Shown: positions 32,594 through 39,348 of the stretch, one piece after another | Layout of the letters: each line of letters begins with the position of its first letter | Position numbering within the stretch: the stretch's first letter is position 1 | DNA from: Neokomagataea thailandica NBRC 106555 | GTDB taxonomy: Bacteria > Pseudomonadota > Alphaproteobacteria > Acetobacterales > Acetobacteraceae | DNA length: 39,348 nt | NCBI RefSeq assembly: GCF_001598495.1 | Contig: NZ_BCZB01000012.1 | Coordinates: 1 to 39,348, forward strand | Reading direction: 5' to 3' | Translations under genes and position numbers: made by a program | The notes under the pieces: generated by a model | Seen by the model: only the letters and a program-made list of their open reading frames with translations | Database searches by the model: none | Told to the model about the DNA's origin: nothing

Positions 32594-33436
32594 TCACGGC
32601 ACTGGAGAATGTGTTGGGTGCGTGGCGAGGATTTGCTCGACCAAGGTAAGGTCTGCGGGTTTATCAACGTCCACAGCAGCATGGCCATCTGACAAGGGTA
32701 TGAAACGTATGCGAGCGCCAGTTAAAGCTTCAATGCGTTTGCAGAGGGTTGCGGAATCTAGTCTGCGGAAGAGTGCGCGCAGGAGGATGCCTAGTCCGAG
32801 GGTGCGGGCCATACGTAAGGGTTTTTTACGGTCTTGCTGGAGGCGTTTCCAAAGTGTGATGACGTCATGGGCTTTGGGGGAGCCAAGCCAGAAGAGGTTA
32901 CAGCCGGAAAAAGTGATGTCCGAGAGGCGGATATAGGTGCGTTTTGTGCCGGGAACGTCGCGCTCAATGGTGTGGCGCAGTGCGATGCCAACGGCAACGT
33001 CAGCGTTTTGTGTTTGGGTCAGAAACTCTAAGATCCAGTCGGGTTGGAGTAGGGCGTGATCTGCGGTTGTGACGAGGCAGGGGGTGCCGATGGTTTTAAG
33101 GGCATCGGCTACGCTTTCGCTCAGGGATGAGCGTGCTTGATGAGTTGTAATTGTGTGTGCGTAGTCAGTGTAATGTTTGAGTAGGGGAGTGATGAGGTCC
33201 GGCTGTTCAATGCTGACGGTGATGGGGCCTAGTGTTTGTGTGTTTGTGAGGGCATCCAGCACGCGGCACAGCATCGGCTGCCCTCCAACGGGCAAAAGAG
33301 CTTTATGTGAGACATTGCCGAGGCGGGCGAGGGGGTCTTGAGCCCCATCGCGGGAGCCCGCCAGAACAAGAACCTGGGGCGGGGTGAGTAGTGTTATATT
33401 GCCTCGGGGTCCTGCAAGAGCGGAAATCGTGCTCAT
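32594..33436 (-). CDS. MobA-like nucleotidyltransferase (NTP transferase domain)
   Basis: The 280-residue product has the NTP-transferase fold of the MobA/IspD-like group. VLVLAGSRDGAQDPLARLGNVSHKALLPVGG (about 22-52) is a variant of the LAGGxGxR...K signature and keeps the Lys. LVTTADHALL holds the metal-binding Asp, and VDVDKPADL the second conserved Asp near the C-terminus. Such enzymes make nucleotide-activated sugars or alcohols, for example CDP-alcohols, GDP-sugars or molybdopterin nucleotides. The first motif is less Gly-rich than usual. It overlaps the hydroxylase stop as ATGA and precedes the glycosyltransferase, so it may supply an activated headgroup or sugar to the lipid pathway of this operon. 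Confidence 0.75.
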   Translation of the reverse strand: MSTISALAGPRGNITLLTPPQVLVLAGSRDGAQDPLARLGNVSHKALLPVGGQPMLCRVLDALTNTQTLGPITVSIEQPDLITPLLKHYTDYAHTITTHQARSSLSESVADALKTIGTPCLVTTADHALLQPDWILEFLTQTQNADVAVGIALRHTIERDVPGTKRTYIRLSDITFSGCNLFWLGSPKAHDVITLWKRLQQDRKKPLRMARTLGLGILLRALFRRLDSATLCKRIEALTGARIRFIPLSDGHAAVDVDKPADLTLVEQILATHPTHSPVP

Positions 33437-34248
33437 ATGGCGGCTTCGGGCTTGTTTTTCTTAGCAGCACGGGCACCGTCGGGGCGGTCCTTAGGCGGAG
33501 ACCCGGTCAGCTTCATGACCCATGGATAGCGTGAGGCTTCGTCAATCGTATAACCAAGATTGAACACATGCTGAGAGCGCGGGCGTTCACGGGCATCACG
33601 GTAAAAGCTGCCGAAAATACGGTCTGGTAGGTAGTTGGTGATGCCGTAATTACCGTCTTCGTGGTGGAAGTGGTGCAAGACGTGGAGCTGCTTGATATGC
33701 GCGACCCATTTCCAGCGAGGCTTATAGGCCAAGTGCTGGATGCAGTGGAAGAACTCGTAAATGCAGGTCATGACCAGTGAGGTTGTAAAGGCCGAAAACA
33801 ATCCGTCGAGGCCGCCAATGGCTGCCCCTACAGGCATGGTGATGATAGCCATGGTGGGGACGGTGTTGAGTGGTGATCCGAACAAGACATCCAGCAGGTG
33901 CGGGTCTTGGTGGTGGTCAAAATGGATGCGCTTCCACACGGATGAGGTCCAGCGGTTTCGGTAGAGCCATTTGCCGTGCAGGATGAAACGGTGAATGAGG
34001 TACCACGCCGTTGGGTAGATCGCGATGACGGCAGGGACTGGGATGAGTGTCTGCAGGGTGCCTGTCCAGAAATGGACGGTCAGCACGGCAGAAATGATGA
34101 TGAGTGCGAAATAGAGCAGGATGCTGGGATAGGTGAGGTAAGCCATCCAGAGTTGAGGCAAGGTCATTTTGCCCAAGTCAAAGCTACGACCTGTGCGTAA
34201 AGAAGCAGTGTTACGCCAGAAGCGTAAGCCTGAACGAGGGGTGGACAT
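33433..34248 (-). CDS. FA2H-like membrane fatty acid/lipid hydroxylase (fatty acid hydroxylase superfamily)
   Basis: The 271-residue product has about four membrane segments and the His clusters of the di-iron membrane hydroxylases: HRFILHG, HFDHHQDPH, FFHCIQH and LHVLHHFHHEDGNYGITN. The order and the ending NYGITNYLPDRIFGSFY follow the fatty acid 2-hydroxylase (FA2H/Scs7) pattern better than the sterol desaturase pattern. In that family the enzyme adds a 2-hydroxyl to the N-acyl chain of ceramides. Acetic acid bacteria are known to contain 2-hydroxy fatty acids and sphingolipids. The gene starts 2 bases after lptG behind GGAAAAGT and overlaps the next gene by four bases. No cytochrome b5 domain is present, so electrons must come from a separate protein. 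Confidence 0.82.
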   Translation of the reverse strand: MSTPRSGLRFWRNTASLRTGRSFDLGKMTLPQLWMAYLTYPSILLYFALIIISAVLTVHFWTGTLQTLIPVPAVIAIYPTAWYLIHRFILHGKWLYRNRWTSSVWKRIHFDHHQDPHLLDVLFGSPLNTVPTMAIITMPVGAAIGGLDGLFSAFTTSLVMTCIYEFFHCIQHLAYKPRWKWVAHIKQLHVLHHFHHEDGNYGITNYLPDRIFGSFYRDARERPRSQHVFNLGYTIDEASRYPWVMKLTGSPPKDRPDGARAAKKNKPEAAI

Positions 34249-34250
34249 AC

Positions 34251-35357
34251 TTACTTTTCCTCCATCCGCAGTACCCAGGTGATACCGAATAAAATGCCTG
34301 GTAGTGGTCCTGACATAACGGCCAGTGCAGCCGGAAGTGTTCCGGCATTACCCAGGGCGTTAATCAGGCCCTGCAGAATTACGAGGGCCAGACCTGCTGC
34401 CAATACGTAGACTGGAAGTGGGGTTCTGAGCCCGGTTCTGGGAGGGATATAGATCACTGGCAGCGCTAATAGAAGCATTGTTGCCATGTCTATTGGTAAA
34501 ATCAGCGGTGAAAAAAGCGCCATACGGTAGGTTGGACGCGGTAAACTGGCTGGAGCGCCGTTATGTAAGATCGCTAGAATCTGCCCGGGTGTTAAGAATG
34601 GCTGGTCTTGTGTGAGGCGGATAATGACGTTTGGTGCGATGGGCAGAGAGAGTGTGCCGCCAGTACTGCGCAGGGCGGCGGAGTGGTCGGCGCTGAGGAT
34701 GAGGGAGCGGTTCCCTTCTTCCTCCCAGTGGTTATTGACGTAGTGTAGAGTCGTTGCGTGTTGGGTGCTCGTGAGTTGCCCATGTGCATCACGGTTATAC
34801 AGGGTGACGTTACTGAGTGTGCGGCCGCTTTCCGTGATGTCGCCAATGCGGATGAGTGTTCCTCCCATGCGGAACCATAAAGGCTGGGCGTTCTCATCAT
34901 GGTTTTGGGGTGGTGCGGTTTTGTTCCACCACAGGGTGAGGGCACCTTCACTGGCGGGGACGATCCAATATTGTGCAATCATCCCGCCGAACCCAACGAT
35001 GAACACTGCGGGTAAAAGCAGGCGATAGAGGCCCACGGTAGAGAGGCCTGCTGCGCGTAGGGCTGCCATTTCACTGGAAAGGGCGGTTTGGGTCAAAAAG
35101 AAAAGAGCGCCGATGAGAAAGGCGAGAGGAAGAATTTCTGTACTTAAGGCGGGTAGGTGCAGGAGGGCGAAAGTCACAATGCCTTTCAGGCCTAAATGCC
35201 GGTTGAGAATGGGTGTTGTTTTTTCCAGCAGCGCTAAAAGTTCCAGCAGTGAGACTAAGACCGCGCCGCAGAGCATGACACGCCCGAGCAGCGCGCGGTT
35301 GAGGTGCCGGAGCAAGACAGTGCGTGTTGTGCGGTGGGTGGTTGTCATGCGGCTCAT
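34251..35357 (-). CDS. lptG: LptF/LptG-family export permease (second gene, LptG-like)
   Basis: LptF and LptG form the membrane dimer that extracts LPS from the inner membrane, with LptB as ATPase. The 368-residue product has the YjgP/YjgQ plan: membrane segments near the N-terminus, LALLEKTTPILNRHLG, SSEMAALRAAGLSTVGLYRLLLPA at the coupling region, a periplasmic beta-jellyroll in the middle, and three C-terminal membrane segments. The start at 35357 or 35348 is uncertain. It lies 48 bases after lptF and abuts the hydroxylase gene. Whether this pair exports LPS or another lipid is discussed as a finding. Confidence 0.85.
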   Translation of the reverse strand: MSRMTTTHRTTRTVLLRHLNRALLGRVMLCGAVLVSLLELLALLEKTTPILNRHLGLKGIVTFALLHLPALSTEILPLAFLIGALFFLTQTALSSEMAALRAAGLSTVGLYRLLLPAVFIVGFGGMIAQYWIVPASEGALTLWWNKTAPPQNHDENAQPLWFRMGGTLIRIGDITESGRTLSNVTLYNRDAHGQLTSTQHATTLHYVNNHWEEEGNRSLILSADHSAALRSTGGTLSLPIAPNVIIRLTQDQPFLTPGQILAILHNGAPASLPRPTYRMALFSPLILPIDMATMLLLALPVIYIPPRTGLRTPLPVYVLAAGLALVILQGLINALGNAGTLPAALAVMSGPLPGILFGITWVLRMEEK

Positions 35358-35405
35358 GTGGAGTAGGTCTCGGTCATCATGGTGGGGTGTCTCATGGCGG
35401 GGGCG

Positions 35406-36554
35406 TTATGTTTTGTGCAGGAGGCGGCGGCGCCATGATCCGCGTGAGCGCCGCAGGAGTGTGGCAAGGCAGGCACCGCAGAAGAGTGCTTCCGGTGTCC
35501 ATATAGCAAGCCAGATGGGGAGTTTGCCTAAAGATGCGAGGGAATGTCCAAACATAAGGATTTGGTCGAACCCAACCAAAATGCCAGAGACGGCTAACAG
35601 TCCCCAGATGGACCGGCGGCGTTTTCCGCTGATGGCGAGGGCGACGGCGAGTGGGGGGATAAATGGAATGGCGAGAGCGCGCGCCATGCGGAAGTCGAAT
35701 TCTGCCCGCAATGTGCGGTATTCAATACCATGGACGCCGTAGCGGAGGTCTTTCGCGAGTTCAAAGAGGGTGAGTTCACGTTCATCGGCACCGCGTGAGC
35801 GGAAGGTTGTGTCGTGCTCTTGGCGTTCGATAATGCGCAGTGCGTGGCCAAAATGGGTGACGTGAGGAGCCGTATCGGGCGCAGTTTCTGGGGGCTCATC
35901 CACGATTTGACCGTTCCATAGGTCAAGCTCTGTACGGTGGTGTGCTTGTGAGACGGTTAAAAGACCGTGTTCTGCCGTGATGATATGGACGGTGCTGTGA
36001 TCGGTGACTTCACGGATGAAGATATGGCCAAGTGTGGAGCCGCCATGGCGGACTTTATCCGCCGTCATCATGGCTTTGTTGGAGGTCGAGGCGAACATGC
36101 CAGCCTGTAGGTGGGGTGCCCAGCCTGTATGTTCTGCTACGTAAAAACCGGCCCGGTAATCATAGCGTGCGACGGGTTGAATATAGCCGTAGAGCAGAAT
36201 ACTGGCGAAACCGAGGCCGCACCCAATGAGCATGAAGGGGCGGCTGACGCGTATGAGCGAAATGCGTGCGGCCCGGATAGCATCAATCTCATTATTATCG
36301 CTCATGCCCCGAATGGTCAGGAAGACAGCGATGCAAAGAGATGCGGGCAGAGCGATGCCGAAATAATGCGGCAAAAGGTCAGTTAACAGCGCGATACAGG
36401 TTGATAGAGAGCTTCCTGCGGAGGCGAGATAGTCAAATAATGTCAGTAGGCGCTCTAGCAAGAGGGCAACGAGCATAGCGCCGAGGGCCACGAGGAAGGG
36501 TGGCACCATTTGGCGTAGCAAGTAGCGGTCGAGCGTACGGAGTTTGGGGTTCAT
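35406..36554 (-). CDS. lptF: LptF/LptG-family export permease (first gene, LptF-like)
   Basis: The 382-residue product starts LRTLDRYLLRQMVPPFLVAL, the usual N-terminus of LptF proteins, and has NEIDAIRAARISLIRVSRPFMLIG at the coupling helix, a periplasmic jellyroll, and EYRTLRAEFDFRMARALAIPFIPPLAVALAISG before the last membrane segments. ATG 36554 overlaps the metallophosphoesterase stop (ATGA); a frame starting at 36572 is less likely. No LptB, LptC, LptA or LptD gene is in the window. Confidence 0.87.
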   Translation of the reverse strand: MNPKLRTLDRYLLRQMVPPFLVALGAMLVALLLERLLTLFDYLASAGSSLSTCIALLTDLLPHYFGIALPASLCIAVFLTIRGMSDNNEIDAIRAARISLIRVSRPFMLIGCGLGFASILLYGYIQPVARYDYRAGFYVAEHTGWAPHLQAGMFASTSNKAMMTADKVRHGGSTLGHIFIREVTDHSTVHIITAEHGLLTVSQAHHRTELDLWNGQIVDEPPETAPDTAPHVTHFGHALRIIERQEHDTTFRSRGADERELTLFELAKDLRYGVHGIEYRTLRAEFDFRMARALAIPFIPPLAVALAISGKRRRSIWGLLAVSGILVGFDQILMFGHSLASLGKLPIWLAIWTPEALFCGACLATLLRRSRGSWRRRLLHKT

Positions 36555-37498
36555 GCGTGTGCTCTCTCCCATGAGGCGTGTTCGGTTACGCCGGTATGGG
36601 GGCCTTCAAAAGAGGGCCAGTGCCTTTGGAGGGCGATGCTCCAGCTTTTATGCGTTGGGTGTGTCTTAGGTGTGATGGTGAGTTGGTTCCAGCAGGCTTG
36701 GCGGTGTGGGCGTGGGTCATGCAAGGAGGCGGATGCTACGCCAAGGAGTGGAATGGTGGAGCCGGGGATGCAGGTCAGTGTGGCATTATGTGAATGGCCA
36801 TGCAGGACGATTTCTGCGCCTTCTTGGCGTAAAATATCAATGACTGGTTTCATGTCATGTAAAGCTTTGCGCCAAGGGACGAGCCCTTTACGAGGCGGAT
36901 GATGGATCATCACAACACGGCATAAACCGGCGTCACGGGTACGTTTCAAGACAGCGGCTAGGCGCTGGCGTTGCTGGGTGCCAACGCGGCCGCATGCCAT
37001 GAAGGGTGGGGTGGGTACGCCACTATCGACGCCAATAATGGCGACATCGCCGTATTGCCGCACATAGGGGTATTGCTCGCTGGACCAATGCTTCCATTGA
37101 TCTCGCCCGACGGCGGCTGGCTGTGCGATCATGGCGTCATGATTGCCGGGGATGACGAATGTTGGTGCCGGAAGATTTTCGAGCCATTCGGAGGCATGTG
37201 CAAATTCTGCGGGGGTACCAAAATTTGTCAGATCACCACTGACCAAAATGGCGTCTATGGCGTGGTGCGCAATGTCTTGCACGATTGCGTCACAGAGTGG
37301 GGCTTGATGTACGTGCTGGCGGTGTTTGTACCAAGAGAGAAGGCTAAGGGCGCGTTTATTGAGCGCTATGTGCCATGGCACGGGTGGCGGTGGGAGGTGG
37401 GGGTCTGAAATATGGGCGAGTGTGACGGAACGCTGCTCTACGTTGGGAGCGTGGGGTGGCGCAGTGTGGGAAGTGCTTGATGTATTCGGGTGAGGCAT
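36551..37498 (-). CDS. Calcineurin-like metallophosphoesterase
   Basis: The 315-residue product has the complete metallophosphoesterase motif set: HISDPH, VSGDLTNFG, IPGNHD, MIHHPP and LHGHSH. It is a dinuclear-metal phosphodiesterase or phosphatase, probably cytoplasmic, since no signal peptide is seen in the Pro/His-rich N-terminus. Its coupling to lptF by a 4-base overlap suggests a role in the lipid pathway of this operon, perhaps as a lipid or nucleotide-lipid pyrophosphatase. The same superfamily includes LpxH, but the sequence is not obviously LpxH. It is the first gene of the minus-strand operon and divergent from the lipid kinase. Confidence 0.85.
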   Translation of the reverse strand: MPHPNTSSTSHTAPPHAPNVEQRSVTLAHISDPHLPPPPVPWHIALNKRALSLLSWYKHRQHVHQAPLCDAIVQDIAHHAIDAILVSGDLTNFGTPAEFAHASEWLENLPAPTFVIPGNHDAMIAQPAAVGRDQWKHWSSEQYPYVRQYGDVAIIGVDSGVPTPPFMACGRVGTQQRQRLAAVLKRTRDAGLCRVVMIHHPPRKGLVPWRKALHDMKPVIDILRQEGAEIVLHGHSHNATLTCIPGSTIPLLGVASASLHDPRPHRQACWNQLTITPKTHPTHKSWSIALQRHWPSFEGPHTGVTEHASWERAHA

Positions 37499-37705
37499 AG
37501 GAGAGCGTTCGGTCAGTAGGGGGGTCGGTTTATAGTTTGTAACTCAGCGTGTAGTCCTACAGGCTGTGCTGTGCTAGACCCTCGGCATTGGAAACCCCAT
37601 TCCGCCTTGTTGAGTGATGGGCTGAAGCGTTCATGAAAATCGTCGCTTAGTCCAGATTTTCTGTGGGCGGACCCCTTTGTTTTAGACAGAAGATCGTCTC
37701 GCCCT

Positions 37706-38653
37706 GTGCGCTTTGCCCTGATTCATAATGCTCGTAGTCGCCGCAATAATCATAGCGGAACAGGCTTCGCTGCTGCTGCCGAATCCCTTTTAGGGGAAAA
37801 TTTTGTTCCGTCGGATAGCCGTGAAGGCACGACAGATCGTTTGCGTATTCTGCGTGATCGTGGGGTGCGGACGATTGCGATTGATGGTGGTGATGGAACG
37901 GTTAGTACGGCACTGACGGCGATTGCGCGTGTTTATCCGGAAAATGATTTGCCGGATATTGCGGTGTTGGCGTCTGGTAATACGAACCTTATTGCGAATG
38001 ATGTTGGGTTTGGTCTGCGCGGTTTTCAGGCCTTGCGGCGTTTGCGGGAAGGGGCCATGCGTTCAAGTGTACGTACGCCGATACGTTTGACATGGCCAGA
38101 GAGTGATCGTTTGCCGGTACTAGGGCTTTTTGGTGGCTGTGCCGGGTATGCGCGTGCGGTGCGTATTGCGCATGCTCCTCAAATCGTTCGGTTTGCACCT
38201 CATGATTTGGCGGTGGGTGTTACGGTCTTAGGGGCCGTGGGGAGTTTGGTGTTCCGTCGAAGCCGTGAGCGGTGGTTGGCTGGGGATCCGCTACAGATCA
38301 CGACGAATGGCCGGGCTTATGGTGGGGAAAGCTTTATGTTCCTCGTCACCGGTCTTTCGCAGCTATCCCGCGGAATTTGGCCATTTTGGGATGCGGAGCC
38401 AGATGCACGTGGTGTACGTTATTTGGATGTCAGCGCTAAGCCGGGTTCTTTGGCACGTGCGGCGGCGGCTCTGTTGACGGGGCGTGCTCCCCGCTGGCTG
38501 CGGCGTCACCCGGATTATGATAGTGGCCGAACGGATCACATGATGCTCGAAACAACGAGTGATTTTGTGTTGGATGGTGAAGTGTTTAGCCCCACTGCGT
38601 CACGGATGTTGCAGATCCAAAGCGGCCCAGCCTTCCGGTTCCTTCATGCTTGA
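37706..38653 (+). CDS. DAGK-family lipid kinase (diacylglycerol or ceramide kinase)
   Basis: The 315-residue product has the diacylglycerol kinase catalytic fold shared with sphingosine and ceramide kinases. LIHNARSRRN stands for the usual NPxSG region, AIDGGDGTVSTAL (about 58-70) is the nucleotide-binding GGDGT motif, VLASGNTNLIANDVG is the GTxND-like block in altered form, and FVLDGEVFS is near the C-terminus. Members phosphorylate diacylglycerol or long-chain-base lipids; a Caulobacter ceramide kinase belongs to this fold. The start is a GTG at 37706. It overlaps the next gene, a TAM41-like CDP-lipid synthase, by eight bases. Together they could convert a neutral lipid into its CDP derivative. 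Confidence 0.85.
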   Translation: MRFALIHNARSRRNNHSGTGFAAAAESLLGENFVPSDSREGTTDRLRILRDRGVRTIAIDGGDGTVSTALTAIARVYPENDLPDIAVLASGNTNLIANDVGFGLRGFQALRRLREGAMRSSVRTPIRLTWPESDRLPVLGLFGGCAGYARAVRIAHAPQIVRFAPHDLAVGVTVLGAVGSLVFRRSRERWLAGDPLQITTNGRAYGGESFMFLVTGLSQLSRGIWPFWDAEPDARGVRYLDVSAKPGSLARAAAALLTGRAPRWLRRHPDYDSGRTDHMMLETTSDFVLDGEVFSPTASRMLQIQSGPAFRFLHA

Positions 38654-39348
38654 TGCTCTTGAAAAAGCACTGGTGCCAGAACTGACGGCGCCGGTTTCTG
38701 TCGCGGTACGGTCTTTTGCTGCGTCTGTGGCGAGGGGCATGCCTGCTCCGCCTTTAGGGGTTTTGTTTTACGGCTCAATGCTCCGTAAGGCCGATCCTGA
38801 TGGTATTTTAGACTTTTACGTCGTGACCGAGACAGGGCGTGATGTGCCGGGTGGTGCTGCGATACGCGTGGCGAACTGTCTTTTGCCGCCGAATGTATTT
38901 TATTCTGAGCACCGTTATGAAGGGCAAGTGTATCGCGCGAAAATTGCCGTTTTGTCGCGCAAGCAATTTATGGCCCGGACGGGGCCGCGTTCAACGGATA
39001 CGACGTTATGGGCTCGGTTTTGTCAGCCTGTGCGATTGGTCTGGGTACGTGATGTTGATGCCGCAGATTATGTACTTAACTTGATTGCGCGTTGTGTGAC
39101 GACGGCTGCCTTCTGGGCGGGGGCTTTGGCTGTGCCCGGGCCGGGCCAGCCTGCGGTGGCGTATTGGGATGGATTATTTGCGCGGACTTATGGGTCTGAG
39201 TTGAGGGTTGAATCCTCTGCTCGGTCAAAGCGTTTGATTGAGGGGGCGGAAGAGCATTTTGCCCAGATTTTACCTTTAGCGTGGCATAGGGCCGGGTTGG
39301 GCTTTACCTATAAAGATACGCATTATGCGCTGTCGCTTTCTGAGCGTC
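38646..39348 (+). CDS. TAM41-like CDP-lipid synthase (nucleotidyltransferase fold), 3' end outside window
   Basis: The frame begins at an ATG that overlaps the kinase stop (ATGCTTGA) and stays open to the right edge, giving 234 residues. It resembles the mitochondrial CDP-diacylglycerol synthase TAM41 (human TAMM41) in several blocks. GVLFYGSMLRK (about 38-48) then ILDFYVV (54-60) matches the nucleotidyltransferase YGS...LDF motif; NVFYSEHRYEGQVYRAKIAVLS (about 83-104) matches the GVYYN..IKYGVIS block; LWARFCQPVRLV matches the LYIAGRLQKPVKII block; and TYGSELRVESSARSKRLIEG matches SYSGDFRMV..ED..KV. TAM41 makes CDP-DAG from phosphatidic acid and CTP on a membrane surface. Here the substrate could be phosphatidic acid or ceramide phosphate. 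The family call is from remembered sequences, not a search. Confidence 0.75.
   Translation, partial: MLDALEKALVPELTAPVSVAVRSFAASVARGMPAPPLGVLFYGSMLRKADPDGILDFYVVTETGRDVPGGAAIRVANCLLPPNVFYSEHRYEGQVYRAKIAVLSRKQFMARTGPRSTDTTLWARFCQPVRLVWVRDVDAADYVLNLIARCVTTAAFWAGALAVPGPGQPAVAYWDGLFARTYGSELRVESSARSKRLIEGAEEHFAQILPLAWHRAGLGFTYKDTHYALSLSER

Noticed and set aside
32587-32688. Longer N-terminus for the GT4 glycosyltransferase
   Set aside because: The extra codons overlap the nucleotidyltransferase gene, and the canonical MKIAYVINSLECGG start follows it.

Overview
This looks like a chromosomal segment of an acetic acid bacterium or close relative (Acetobacteraceae, Alphaproteobacteria). The reasons are moderate G+C, protein families typical of that group, a FabD-FabG-ACP-FabF-MltG cluster, a large TonB-dependent receptor, and lipid genes that fit a 2-hydroxylated sphingolipid-containing outer membrane. 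The genus cannot be decided from the sequence alone. No rRNA, tRNA, CRISPR array, insertion sequence or phage gene was recognised. The plus strand is G+T-rich even under minus-strand genes, which suggests the whole window lies on one replichore.

Layout. 1-1780: the 3' end of a CopD-type copper protein gene, then the convergent ygfZ-hisI pair. 1933-7510: one tightly overlapping plus-strand operon with a two-membrane-segment dCache/GAF/cyclase-like sensor, an MlaE permease, an MlaF-like ABC subunit that has lost every ATPase motif, an MlaD-type MCE protein and a small lipoprotein. 7555-9055: the N-terminal stump of a Na+/H+ antiporter gene, a strong terminator, and a very AT-rich island with two small SHOCT-type membrane protein genes. 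9056-11288: a NatAB-type ABC exporter with a palindrome and helically phased direct repeats upstream. 11416-13799: bioB followed by a YegD-like Hsp70 gene that appears to start at CTG. 13902-20190: mixed single genes (ferritin-like di-iron protein, Dabb-domain exported protein, M13 metallopeptidase, OpuAC-like protein, methyltransferase, unknown exported protein). 20266-25031: fabD-fabG-acpP-fabF-mltG. 25416-28298: a TonB-dependent receptor behind an AT-rich leader. 28497-31370: SYLF lipoprotein, inositol-monophosphatase-family enzyme, and a stand-alone protein resembling the N-terminal domain of plant glucosamine inositolphosphorylceramide transferase (GINT1). 31501-37498: a minus-strand run of metallophosphoesterase, LptF, LptG, FA2H-like lipid 2-hydroxylase, MobA-like nucleotidyltransferase and GT4 glycosyltransferase. 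37706-end: a lipid kinase overlapping a TAM41-like CDP-lipid synthase that runs off the window.

The most interesting material is at the right end. A lipid kinase and a TAM41-like cytidylyltransferase are translationally coupled. They sit divergently from an operon that joins an LptFG-type lipid export pair to a fatty-acid 2-hydroxylase, a nucleotidyltransferase and a glycosyltransferase, with a GINT1-like protein next to it. Together these could build, activate, decorate and export an envelope lipid, possibly a sphingolipid through a CDP-ceramide intermediate; this is inference. The second unusual system is the MCE operon, whose ATPase subunit looks catalytically dead and whose first gene is a degenerate cyclase-type sensor.
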